Assembly (NCBI GenBank): GCA_023101885.1
Contig: JALPQD010000225.1
Location: 2,604,001-2,668,000, forward strand
Source of the DNA: Typhlomys cinereus
Lineage: Eukaryota > Chordata > Mammalia > Rodentia > Platacanthomyidae
DNA length: 64,000 nt
Direction: 5' to 3'
Part shown: positions 24,458-34,797 of the stretch, piece by piece
Layout of the letters: every line of letters begins with the position of its first letter
Position numbering within the stretch: the first letter of the stretch is position 1
The notes under the pieces: model-generated
Seen by the model: the letters and a program-made list of their open reading frames with translations, nothing else
Told to the model about the DNA's origin: nothing
Databases searched by the model: none
Made by a program: the position numbers and the translations under genes

Positions 24458-25061
24458 AGGAGTAAAGGTAAATCTGACTGGAGGAAAGAACAGGGAAGGA
24501 AGAATGGGAGAGTAGGAAGAGGGTGATGAAACCACATAAATTCATTGCTAATATCATCAAAACTAAAACATAAAAGACTCAAGAGAGAAAGAAAAAGTCT
24601 ATAAAATACATGAAATGATATAGGAACAAATCAAAAGATTGTTTACCATAATCGAGTTTGACTTTTAGGGATGGTTCAACAAATATACATTGATACACAT
24701 AATATAAAGACAGAACTTAAAACAATCTTCTCAATAACTTCAGAAACATTTGGCAAACTCCAACATCCCTTCATGATAAAAGTCTGGAGAGAATATGGTT
24801 GGAAGGAAGATAATCAATATAATTAAGGTTACATATAACAAACTCATAGTCAACTTCATGATAAATAAATGGACAAAATCTCAAGATGATCTGATGAAAA
24901 TCAGGAATGAAGCAGGGCTGTCATTCCTTTCTATTAACTATAGTGTTATAATTTTAGCTAGAAAAATAAGACAAGAGGAAAAAAGAAAAGGGATGCAAAA
25001 AGGAAAGAAAGTTAAGGTCCATGTATTTGCAGATGATGTGATTGGATACATAAAGAACCCT

Positions 25062-25527
25062 TGTTGCATGAATTACTTTTCCTTGGGAAACGCCACACTC
25101 AAGCATCTTGGGACCCACATAGGATTTTTATGACAGACCAAATAAATGACAAACCAGCCAGTTTATTGGGCTTGCTTACAGGAGCAGGGGTAAAGGTTAC
25201 TGACAAGAGCAGGGGCAGCTCACCAAAGCACGGCTCACAGCTTCCTTATTGCTGCCTAGATGAAACTCTAAACACACACACACGCGGGCACTCGCAAGCG
25301 CACGCGCGCGCGCGCACATACATACATACATATCAGCACATACATACACACTCTAGGTTCCTTCCGTTCTCACATGTATGGATCTGTGTGCAGTACAAAC
25401 ACAGGCATATGTAGGGGCATATGTGTGGATACAGTTAGGGAAGGATTATGTGCAGCCAGACCAGAGCCTCAGGTGAGAGTCCAATAACCTACTCCACTCC
25501 CATCTCTGAAGGAGTCCATGGACCACA
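25062..25527 (-). repeat. Left LTR of the 25-28 kb element
   Basis: Aligns with 27636-28118 over its length: GTTTATTGGGCTTGCTTACA, then GGCTCACAGCTTCCTTATTG, GCTGCCTAGATGAAACTCT, and near the end CTGAAGGAG. A CA/CG-rich stretch (25273-25350) includes CACGCGCGCGCGCGCAC at 25301-25317. The right boundary is approximate. Confidence 0.7.
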
Positions 25528-26094
25528 GGTGCTCCTGATAGTCTCAAAACAAAGATGGCAGCTCTTTATTCAGAGGAAGGTGACATACAACACTCCAACC
25601 TTTCTTCCAGCTCTTATGTTCTTTCTGCCTCCCTTTTCTGCAATATTCTCTGAGTGCTGGAAGAGGTTGATATCTATATCTGTCCATATCTTGACACTGG
25701 ATCATTATGCCACAACAGTCTCTTGTTCTCAGGATCTTCACAAGTTGTTATGATTCTCTCATCAACAACTGTTAGGTCTTCTCCACAGCTAAAGGTAACA
25801 GCAATAATACTCTGAGCATAATACTGATGTTTAGATCTCATCCATTTAACAAAACAATTGCAGGGGCCTCTCCACTGGGCCTCTAATCTCCCCAGCCATA
25901 TTTTTTGTTCTGACTAACAATACAAGACATGAACTTTCCCTGCAGATCAGGCTTTAAACCCAATCAGAAAGCTGTTAGCTACACTGCACTATTGCACTAG
26001 CATGTACTACTGATGTCCATACTCATTGAGCCATGCCCACTTGGTACTAGGACAGCTAGTCTACCTGGCCAGTGCCAAGATCTTACCCACATCA

Positions 26095-26240
26095 CCAGGC
26101 CATCAGAATTGCACTGCTGTCCACAGGACCATCAGGGCTGTGCTCTTGCCAACCAGGCCATCAGGGCTGCACTCTGCCCACCTGGCCATGAGGGCAATAT
26201 TTTTACATGCCTGGTTATCGGGGTCGTGCTCTTGCTATCA
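26095..26240 (+). repeat. ~29-bp minisatellite, five copies
   Basis: Units begin at about 26095, 26124, 26153, 26181 and 26210, each like CCAGGCCATCAGGGCTGCAC followed by a CTTGCC-like end. Spacing is 28-30 bp. Confidence 0.8.
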
Positions 26241-26743
26241 AAATGATTTTCTTGCCTACTTGACCAAGCTGTCATGCACCTACAGCATGTGATATCTTCT
26301 GTAATAGGGTCTTACCAGCCTAGTTTTTATTTACAAGTAAGCAGTGGCAATAGCCTTTATCATTTGTGAAGCCTCTGGGACCTCCCAGGCTAATAGCTCA
26401 CAGGAAACAATCCACCCCTAGCACTATGATACATGTTCAAGTATCATATGGCTTACAGGAGTACCTTAAACAACTCCACAAATATTTACCTTAATTTCCT
26501 CTTTAACCATCACTTTAATTCCATTCTGGTGGGTGTTAGCTGTGTCTTACTCATCCAAAACTTTTGCAGTTGTCCTTAACCCACGAACTGTTTTCCAATC
26601 TTTCCTTTAGGTACACTTGTATAATTGCTACATGGATTTCCAAATCCATAATACTCTCAGTTTGTCATTGTACCATCTATATATCAAAACCTTTTGAAAG
26701 GACTTGGACTCTAAAAGCTCACCATAGTCCATTCTAGGCAGAG

Positions 26744-26769
26744 TTTTTTTTTTTTTTTTTTTTTTTTTT
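26744..26769 (+). repeat. T26 homopolymer
   Basis: Twenty-six consecutive T, followed by a second T-rich run; on the minus strand an A tract. Confidence 0.95.
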
Positions 26770-27635
26770 GGACTCTCTTTTTTTTTCTTTTTGGCCACCC
26801 GGCATAAGAAACAACAAGCCAACACTTCCATTTCATCCACTTTTTTATCCAATTTGCTCAGGAAGCCAGAAGCTATCACAGCAGATACTAGCTGCATCTC
26901 CCATTCTCTTTCTAATTTCTCCTTATGGGCAGCTGTCTCAGTCTCGGATGCATTTCTTACAGCACATAGCAGTGGCTGGGCGACCTTTGCAGCCATTGAT
27001 ACCTTCGTCCCTGTTGCGTTACTCTCAATGACCACAGTTTTTACTTCAGACCTTTAGCTGCTCTTAAAGTGTCTCCATACTCAAACAATGGGCCCTGCTC
27101 ATCAAGCAGACATGCCACACCATAGCACACACAGGACTGCCACCCTGGGGTTCCCCAGAGACATTCTACCTCCTGCTGACTCAGCATCAGCTGCATGCCT
27201 CTCTACCTGCAACAGCTCCCATAAGCACCACCATATGCAGAAGATACACTGCCACACCCCCATGGAGAAGACAATAGTGTCCCGTGGATGCTTCTGCCTC
27301 AGGCTGCTCGGCCTCAACAGCAGATCCTATCACCCATGGCAGGAGCCATGCAATTGCTCCTCCCCAAATCATGCTTGGTTCGGTCGCCACTGAATCTGCT
27401 AGGGTTACTTACAGGAGTCTAAATTGGGCTTTCCTCCACAGATGCTTCTTCCTCACCCAGACTGAGCACTGTGGCCAGGGTTTGCTTACAGGAGCTTGCT
27501 GGGCACCATTACACTTTACCCAGACTATCCGGCTTTCTCCTGCAGATGCTCCTCCATTACCCAGTCACCACCATGCCAGTAACTACTCCTTCCCAATTAG
27601 TCTTTGGTCTTTAATGATCCTGCCAACTACACGAG

Positions 27636-28118
27636 TGTTGTGTGAGTTAATTTTCATGAGGAGATACCACACACAACCATCATCTAGCCCCAGATAGGAC
27701 TGACATTCACAACACACTAAATTGACAACAAACCAATCAGTTTATTGGGCTTGTTTACAGGAGCAGAAGCAACTAACCAACACATGGCTCACGGCTTCCT
27801 TGTTGCTGCCTAGATGAAACTCTCTCAATGAATCTACTTCAGTTTGTATGCTCTAGGACTCCACTCATCCTCATGTGTATGGACACGCGGGCAGCACAAG
27901 CACACATATAAACGTGTATAGGTATGTGCGCAGCACAAGCACAGGCACGGGTATGGACACATGCAGCAAGGCCTTCACACAAGCACATTCTAGCCCCTCT
28001 GAGCCTGCACATGTACAGGTAAATGTGCAGAATTACCAATGCAGCCAGCCCAGAATCCCAGGTGAAGGTCTAAAAACCCTCTCTATCCTTGTTCCTGAAG
28101 GAGATATATTACACAACA
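27636..28118 (-). repeat. Right LTR of the 25-28 kb element
   Basis: Starts TGTTGTGTGAG and ends TTACACAACA on the plus strand. It shares the AATAAA context (minus) and the AGATGAAACTCT block with the left LTR. Substantial divergence between the LTRs argues for an old insertion. Confidence 0.75.
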
Positions 28119-28138
28119 ATCCTAAAGACGCCACTAGG

Positions 28139-28224
28139 TGGGGTTGGGGATTTAGCTCAGTGTTAGAGTGCTTGCCTAGCAAGCATGAGGCCCTGGGTTC
28201 GATCTCCAGCACCGGAAAAAAAAA
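28139..28224 (+). mobile_element. ID SINE
   Basis: A classical rodent ID element: GGGGTTGGGGATTTAGCTCA head with A box (TTAGCTCAGTGTTAGAG), TGCCTAGCAAGCATGAGGC, B box (GGTTCGATCTCC), then a 9-A tail. Flanks: ACGCCACTAGG (28128-28138) and ACTCCACTAGG (28226-28236), a 10/11 duplication. It lies in the 5' target duplication of the full-length L1. Confidence 0.95.
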
Positions 28225-28241
28225 TACTCCACTAGGACATC

Positions 28242-28976
28242 CTGCCCGCCCAGGGAGTTCGTGGTCCAGGGAGGGCACATTGCTCATCAGGTAAATCACC
28301 CAGCTCACCCCCAGGTTCCCAGGTCACCTGTTCATCCCAGTTCCTCGCACCAGCCACTCAGAGCAGCATCCAGCCTGCTCCGGGCTAAGGAGGACCACTA
28401 GGCCACATCAGATCCCCAGGTTAACTGCACCTTCACCAGCACCTCTGCCCTTTCCAGCTCTGGGTCCAAGGAGGACACACTGCTCATCAGAATTCAACAG
28501 AGACCAAAGAAAACTCAAGCAAATCTCTAGGGGACAAAGGCCATACATATGAAGTCCTCTAAAATCATCCTATCACATAGGAGAGATTCTTCACATCCAG
28601 CCCAAAAATAAGTAAACCCCCTTTTTTACCATCCTGTTCCTTTCAAATATTAGTTACTGTAGAGTAAATTTTCCATATAGCCACCCCCAAAATATATACA
28701 ACTTCAGGGACTCTACCACTCATCCTCACATATCACCAAGATACTAAATCATAAAAGTACACTACCATAATAGTATTCACCCCCTGTCTACCAAACATGA
28801 CTTAATTGATGTACTAACAGTCTAATAGCCTCATCTAGGAAATAACAATAACAAACAAGCGTACCCAACTCCAAGGCAAACACTAGTAATAACTGCTCAA
28901 GAGTACTGATACCAACTAATTCAGTTCAGTCAAAAGACACAGAAACTGAAAGAAGGTCTTAAGAGATAAAACAACA
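28242..28976 (+). promoter_or_regulatory. L1 5' UTR of copy B
   Basis: 735 bp. The first ~260 bp are GC-rich (CTGCCCGCCCAGGGAGTTCG and many CCAGG/CCCAG words). The remainder is A-rich and aligns with 5690-6178 of copy A. This is the region expected to hold the L1 promoter; the complete 5' end suggests the insertion started as full-length. Confidence 0.75.
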
Positions 28977-30242
28977 ATGCCCAGGTCAAAGTGCAAATCC
29001 ATGAGAAACAAAACTCAAGAAAACAAATCTCCCACTGAATGAATTAAGTCCATAATGACAGACTCCAACCAGAACAAATTCACAGAAAATAGCCAAGAAA
29101 ACCAGACCTGAGATAACGACTTTCAAAGCATGATCATTACCATGATCAATACTATGAAAGAGGAAATCCAGGAGAAGTTAAATAACCACATCACTCACTT
29201 TGAACAGACACAACGGACACTTTGAGGAGTTGAAAAAAACAGTTCAAGAAACAAAAATAGGCATAGAACAGTTAAAACAGTCTCAAGCAGAGTTTAAAAT
29301 TGAACTAAAAGACAAGTTATCTTCAGCTCAGAACTCAACATAGAGTCTTTATTTATTTATTTATTTACGCTCATACAAACTTAACAGGTACCCTGGTCCC
29401 CTCCTTCCCTCCACCCCTTCCTGAACCCCCTTGCTCCCTCCCCACCTTTTCCCCTTCCTTTCCCTCCTTCCTTCCCTATCTCCAAGTGCCTCCTCCCCCC
29501 CATCCCAGAGGAAAGTTTGAGATACACATTAAAGGATGCAACAGAGAATCTTATTAGCAGAACTAATGAAACAGAAAATAGAATTTCAGATCTTGAAGAC
29601 AAAGTGGAAGAATTAACCAGCTCAACGAATGAGGTTGTCAAAGCCAAAAAGATACTTAAGAGGAATATTCAAGGGTTATGGGACACCCTGAAGAAGCCTA
29701 ACATGTGCATTCATGGAATACCAAAACAAGAATCCCAAAATACCACACCTGAGGAAATTTTTCAAATTATCATAAAGGAAAACTTTCCTCATCTAAAGGA
29801 AGAGAGGCCCATCCAAATACAAAAGGGATTTTGTACCCCAAACAGATATGACCAAAATAGAAACTTGCCACAGCAAATAATAGTCAAAACACTCCACATT
29901 CAAGACAAAGAAATGGTGCTGAGAGCTTCAAGGGAAAAAAACCAAGTCACTTTTAAAGGCAAACCTAGTAAAATAACAAATGACTTCTCAGTGGAAACAG
30001 TAAGAACAAGAAGAGCTTGGAGAGATATACTTCAAGTACTGAATGAGTAAAAATGTCAACCCAGGCTGATATACTTGGCAAAACTATCCACCATGATTGA
30101 GGAGGAAAGAAAAGTTTTCCAGCATAAAGACAACTTGAAGGCTTACATGTCTACCAAACCAGACCTTCAAAAAATGCTAGAAAAGTTACCCAAGCTTGAA
30201 GAAAAGAACAAGCATTTCCAGGAGGACAGAAGGGAAGTATAA
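28977..30242 (+). pseudogene. L1 ORF1 of copy B, split by a small L1 insertion
   Basis: The ORF1 protein of L1 is a trimeric RNA-binding chaperone that packages L1 RNA. ATG at 28977 (MPRSKCKSMRNKTQ), then an early in-frame stop near 29036. A coiled coil surrounds 29555-29640 (ENRISDLEDKVEELTSS), followed by the RNA-recognition domain from about 29700 (CIHGIPKQESQNTTPEE) and the C-terminal domain (VKTLHIQDKEMVLRASREK at 29884-29940). The frame is interrupted at 29350-29538 by an L1 tail. The open part 29517-30050 (177 aa) begins inside that insertion, and the true C terminus near 30242 is reached only after a stop. Confidence 0.88.
29350..29538 (-). mobile_element. 189-bp L1 3' UTR insertion with its own 5' inversion
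   Basis: 29350-29508 is the minus-strand end of the L1 3' UTR (tail, TTTGTATGAGCGTAAAT end, polypurine tract). 29509-29538 is the adjoining upstream 3' UTR segment in plus orientation (AGAGGAAAGTTTGAGATAC, compare 32034). Flanks CAACATAGAGTCTT (29336-29349) and CAACAGAGAATCTT (29539-29552), 12/14. A very short twin-primed insertion. Confidence 0.9.
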
Positions 30243-31830
30243 TACTACCAAAACCTAAAAGCGAAATAATATACTTATGTAAGCCACTAAATACAAAAAG
30301 TGTCTGGAATTAAAAGTAATTTTTCCATTAAAACATTAAATGTCAATGGAATTAACTCACCAATTAAGAGACACAGATTACAAACTTGGATTAAAAATCA
30401 CAATCCATCAATCTGCTGCCTTCAGGAAACTCATCTCACCACAAAAGATAGTCAAATTCTAAAAATAAAAGGCTGGTCCAAAATTCTGCAAGCTAATGGA
30501 ACCAGAAAACAGGCAGGGATAGCTATTATGCTATCAGACAAAGTGGACTTCAAACCAAAACAATCATAAGAGACACAGATGGATACTACATTTTAGTCAC
30601 AGGTACAATTCACCAGGAAGACTTCATAACACTGAACATATATACACCTAATACAGGCTCTTCCACATTCATCAAGCAAATGCTACAGCATCTAAAGCAA
30701 GAAATCAACCCCCAAACAGTAATTCTTGGGATTTCAATACCACTCTCTCAACATGGGACAGATCAACAGGTCAAAAACATAAGAGAGACACAGTGGAACT
30801 TAATCAAACTCTTTTTGAATTGGCAAACTTTTCATCCACACACCAAAGAATACCTATTTTTCTCAGCAGCACACGGAACGTTTTCCAAAATATTGGGTCA
30901 CAAAACAAATCTCCACATACACAGGAAAATCAAAATTCTAACCTGTACCCTATCAGACCACGGTGGTCTAAAGCTTGACAACCACAACACAAGAAACAAC
31001 AGAAAATATACTAACTTCTGGTACCTAAATGCTATGAGGCTGAATGAGAATTGGATTCAGGAAGAAATTATAAGGGAAATTTAAGATTTCCTGGAAGCAA
31101 ATGATAATGAAAATACAACTTATCAAAATCTTTGGAACACAATGAAGGCTGTCCTCAGAGGTAAGTTCATAGCTCTTAATGCCTACATCAAAAAAAAATA
31201 GAAACATCACAAATAAATAACAATGCCACTTAAAGCTTTAGAGACACAAGAGCAATCTGATCCCAAAAGCAGTAGAAGACAGGAGATTAGCAAAATCAGG
31301 GGAGAAAGATCCGAAATTGAGATAAGGAAAATGACACAGAGAATCATCCAGTCAGAAAGCTAGTTCTTTGAAAAAAATCAATAATATTGATACACCCTTA
31401 GCTAAATTAACCAAAGCAAGAGAGAGAAAACCCAAATTAACAAAATTAGAAATGGAAATGGAGTTATCACTACTGATACCCAAGAAATTCAGAGAATTAT
31501 AAGGTCATATTTCAAAAACGTATACTCTATGAAATTCGGTAATACAAAAGAAATGGATGAATTTCTAAGTAAACACGACATACCTAAATTGAATCATGAA
31601 GTTTGAGTTACTTAAATAGTTATAACATATGAGGAAATCGAATCTTCCCACCAAAAATGTCCTGGACCAGATGATTCAGCACGGAGTTGTACCAGACATT
31701 TAAGGAACAAATAACACCAATACTCCTTAAACTGTTCCATCAAATAGCAAAGGAAGGAACACTACCAAATTCTTTCTAAGAAGCTAATATTGTTTTGATC
31801 CCAAAACCTAATAAAGATACACTTAAAAAA

Positions 31831-32671
31831 GCAATTATAACAGGACTCTGCATGATCTGTGCAATGACCAACATATCGTTGATCCCTCAAAATCTAGCAT
31901 GGACTAAAGGCACTAGGATCCTTAGAAGCAAGGGATTAATAGTCACAATAGTGTTCCTATACTTAAGGGGAATACAAGAAAGAGTTCTAGAAAATGCCAC
32001 TGAGTCCTTACACCTCATCAGAGAGGAGGACCCAGAGGAAAGTTTGATATACTCATTAAAGGATGCTTCAGAGAAGGGGAGAGGGGGCACTGGGAGAAAG
32101 GGAGGGAGGGGGGAAAGGAAGGGACAAAGCGGGGAGAGAACAGGGAGGTCCAGAGAGGGGTGGAGGGAGGGAGGGAATAGGGGTTCCTATTATGTTTGTA
32201 TGAGCAGAAAAAATAAAAGAGGAGATTCAGAGGTAGATGGAATAGGGGAATTGGAGTAGTAGACCACAGTGTGGGGGGAAGTCAGTCTCCCATTTGCAGG
32301 ATGGTTACCATCTATCTGCCAGTCTCAGAGGACACGTTTTAGAAGTTAGTTCTCTTCTTTCACTGTGTGAGTTCCAGAGAACAAACTCAGTTATCAAGTT
32401 TGCACTGTGATCACTTTCACCCATTGAGCCATCTCATTGGCTTGGGCACTATCTTACTTTTCAATGTCTTTTGTAATTAGAGAAGAAAAATTCATTCACT
32501 ATTTTGTGCTGAAACAGTCTTCCTTAATTTCTACTCATTGGTTTTATATCAACTCAATCTGAAATTTATGAAGACTCTAAGACATATTAATCAATTAATT
32601 GTCCTTTCATTGTATAACTTCTGTGTCTGTGGATTCAGCCAGCATGAATGGAAATATTATATATGTGTTTT
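31831..32671 (+). mobile_element. Truncated L1 3' UTR plus 450 bp of non-L1 DNA, inside ORF2
   Basis: 31831-32219 is a young L1 3' UTR ending TTTGTATGAGCAGAAAAAAT. It is followed, not by host ORF2, but by about 450 bp of unrelated sequence (32220-32671) ending in a 9-A run. ORF2 then resumes (AACTATAGGCCAATCTC at 32691). Host bases on both sides read CTTAAAAAAG and AGAAAAGAAAAC, so an A-rich target duplication is possible but not distinctive. The structure fits an L1 3' transduction; a composite event is the alternative. Confidence 0.72.
32368..32447 (-). mobile_element. B2-superfamily SINE head, within the non-L1 segment
   Basis: The complement ends with an A-box-like head (CCAATGAGATGGCTCAATGG), and a B-box-like part lies upstream on the plus strand (GAGTTCCAGAGAACAAACTC). 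Degenerate; it must predate the event that carried the segment here. Confidence 0.6.
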
Positions 32672-33194
32672 AAAAAAAAACAGAAAAGAAAACTATAGGC
32701 CAATCTCTTTGATGAAAACAGATGCACAGATTTTCAACAAAGTCTTAGCAAATCAGATTCAAAAACAAATCAAAAAGCTCATTCATGGGGATCCAGTAGA
32801 CTTTATCCCTGGCACACAAGGTTGGTTAACATATGGAAATCAGTTAATGTAATTCACCATATATACCAGTCCAAAATCCAAGATAATCTCGACAGATGCA
32901 GAAAAAGCTTTTGACAACATCCAAAACTCTTTTATGCTTAAAACCGTAAAGACAGTTGTAATGGAAAGAACCTTTATCAATATAATAAAAGCCGTATGCA
33001 ACAAGCCAACAGCAAGGATTATACTCAATGGGGAAATTCTTGAAGCATTCCTGCTTTGATCAGGAACTAGACAAGGCTGTCCGCTCTCACCACTTCTATT
33101 CAATATTGTACTTGAAGTCTTAACTGGAGCCATAAGACAAGAAAGGGAGATAAAAGGGATTCAAATCAACAAGGAAAAAATCGAGTTATTTCTA

Positions 33195-33204
33195 TTTGTA
33201 CCTG
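33195..33204 (+). other. Deletion over the reverse-transcriptase catalytic motif
   Basis: The sequence reads CTATTTGTACCTGAGTGATC, whereas the inverted L1 (complement of 7640-7675) has TTTGCAGATGACATGATCAT before TACTGAGTGATC. The codons for Ala-Asp-Asp and following residues are lost (about 17 nt, a frameshift). Confidence 0.85.
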
Positions 33205-34797
33205 AGTGATCCCAAAAACTCCACCAGAAAGCTCCTGGAACTAATACAGAAGTTCAGCAGAGTGGCAGGATACAAAATAAATGTACAAAAATCAGTGACC
33301 TTCCTATATGCCCAAGACGAAAGAAGTGAAAATCCCTAAGAAAAACAAGCCCATTTACTATAGTCCCTAAAAAAATGAAATATCTTGGTATAAACTTAAC
33401 TGAGAAAGTAAGAGACCCTTACAATGAAAACTTTAAAACCCTAAAGAAAGAAATTGCAGAAGACACCGAAGGTTGAAAGACCTCCCATGTTCTTGGATTG
33501 CCAGAATCAATATCATAAAAATGACCATCCTACCAAAAGAAACATACAGAATGAATGCTATACCAATCAAAATCCCAAAGTAATTCTTTAAAGAAATTGA
33601 TCAAACAATCTCAATATTTATATGGAAGCACAAAAAACGCAGAATAGCAAAAACAATCCTGAGTAACAAAAACACTGCTGGAGGTATCACCATACCAAAC
33701 CTTAATCTATACTACAAATCCATAGGTACAAAAACAGCCTGGTATTTGGTCCAAAATAGACACACAGATCAGTGGATAAGGGTTGAAGACCCAGATATAA
33801 GCCCACAAAATTACAGCCATTTGATCATTGATGAAGGGGCCCAAAAAATCCGGTGGAAAAAGAACAGCATCTTCAGCAAATGCTGCTTGGAAAAACTGGA
33901 TGTCCACATGCAGAAGATTAAAACTGGACCCGTACTTGTCACCATGTACAAGACTTTATTCCAAATGGATCAAAGACCTCAATATAAGGCCAGAGATTAT
34001 AAAAACCTTAGTTGAAAGGGTAGGGAACTCCCTTGAGCTGATTGGACTAGGCCAACAGTTCCTAAACGGAAATCCAATAGCACAGTCACTATAACCAACA
34101 CTCAACAAATGGGATCTTATGAAATTAAAGAGCTTCTGCTCAGGTAAAGAGATTGTAACCTGAGCAAAAAGGCAACCCACAGAATGGGAGAAAATCTTCA
34201 CTAACCTCATATACGATAGAGCTCTATTATCCAGAGTGCACAAAGAACTTAGAAAACTAAACATCAAGGAAACAAATGGCCCAATTAAAAAAATGGGCCT
34301 TGGAACTCAAAAGAAACTTTACCACGGACGAAATTGAAATGTCTAACAAATATCTTAAAAAATTCTCTGTGTCCTTAGCCATCAGGGAAATGCAAATCAA
34401 AACCTCCCTCAGATATCATCTCATTCCAGTGAGCATGGCAAGAATCCACAATACAAACAACACCAAATACTGGAGAGGACGTGGAGAGAGGGGAACTCTC
34501 CTACATTGCTGGTGGGAGTGTGGGCTCATACAGCCACTCTGGCGAGCAGTCTGGCAATTCTTAAAAAAGTTAAAGATTGAAATGCCATATGACCCTGCTA
34601 TTTCACTCCTCGGAATAATCCCTCATATAGCAAAAATTCACCTCAATGGCACAAACGTGACCATGTTCATAGCAGCACTGTTTACAAAAGGAAAGTCATG
34701 GAATCAACCCAAATACCCAACAGTTGATGACTGGATAAGGAAAATGTGGCACATTTATACAATGGAATACTACTCAGCCATCAAAATGATGAATTAA

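Larger units (their letters stand above)
22141..25061 (+). mobile_element. Old L1 ORF2 (endonuclease to reverse transcriptase), plus strand
   Basis: Degenerate L1 ORF2. Endonuclease-like pieces lie near 22310 (VGDFNITLLPVD in one frame) and 22380-22480 (RIFHPSIIEYTVF). Reverse-transcriptase pieces lie near 24650-24800 and end in VHVFADDVIGYIKNP at 25015-25060, so the catalytic FADD motif survives. Several stops and frameshifts. It is interrupted by SINEs (22899, 23820) and an LTR (24082), and cut at 25061 by an LTR element. ORF2 sequence resumes at 28124 and again at 35388. Confidence 0.75.
25528..27635 (-). mobile_element. Internal region of the LTR element; no recognised genes
   Basis: 2.1 kb without a long frame. 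The longest minus frame (26628-27035, 135 aa) is driven partly by lysine codons from a 26-base T run (26744-26769) and shows no domain I know; many equally long plus frames overlap it. Features visible: a ~29-bp minisatellite (26095-26240) and the T run. It could be gag-derived or unrelated captured sequence. Confidence 0.45.
25062..28118 (-). mobile_element. 3.06-kb LTR retroelement without recognisable gag/pol
   Basis: Two diverged direct LTRs (25062-25527 and 27636-28118) with TGTTG...CAACA ends enclose 2.1 kb. Orientation is inferred as minus because both LTRs keep AATAAA on that strand (complement of 25162-25167 and 27741-27746). The target is L1 ORF2: left flank ...AAGAACCCT, right flank ATCCTAAAG, giving a 5-bp duplication ACCCT/ATCCT. 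I could not find a convincing primer-binding site, polypurine tract or protease/polymerase motif, so it is either heavily decayed or a non-autonomous element. Confidence 0.72.
30300..34797 (+). pseudogene. L1 ORF2 of copy B (endonuclease/reverse transcriptase), broken
   Basis: ORF2 protein nicks target DNA and reverse-transcribes L1 RNA. Visible in order: endonuclease start (NFSIKTLNVNGINSPIKRHR; SICCLQETHL; later ILGISIPLSQHG in shifted frame, SDHGGLKLDN near 30950-30975). Next comes the linker to the reverse transcriptase, interrupted at 31831-32671. The palm follows ([17 protein letters not shown] at about 32690), then DAEKAF at 32895. The catalytic loop at 33195 is damaged: about 17 bases including the Asp-Asp codons are missing compared with 7650-7675. 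The Cys-containing C terminus (GTLLHCWWECG) ends at 34797. Many stops and frameshifts. Confidence 0.9.

Noticed and set aside
26628..27035. 135-aa minus frame that might be a retroviral Gag piece
   Set aside because: Its lysine runs come from a T26 homopolymer and a second T-rich stretch. No Gag motif is visible and plus-strand frames of similar size overlap it.
27088..27697. Overlapping 101- and 137-aa plus frames, possibly an exon
   Set aside because: They lie inside the LTR element next to its right LTR, with minus frames of 67-71 aa over the same bases; no recognised domain.
28139..28224. A tRNA gene (A and B boxes present)
   Set aside because: The sequence is a rodent ID SINE with an A-tail and target duplication; no anticodon stem typical of a working tRNA was seen.
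29517..30050. 177-aa frame as a functional protein
   Set aside because: It is the middle of a broken L1 ORF1, and its apparent start lies in an inserted L1 3' UTR.
34276..34797. 173-aa frame as a separate gene
   Set aside because: It is the C-terminal part of the L1 ORF2 pseudogene.
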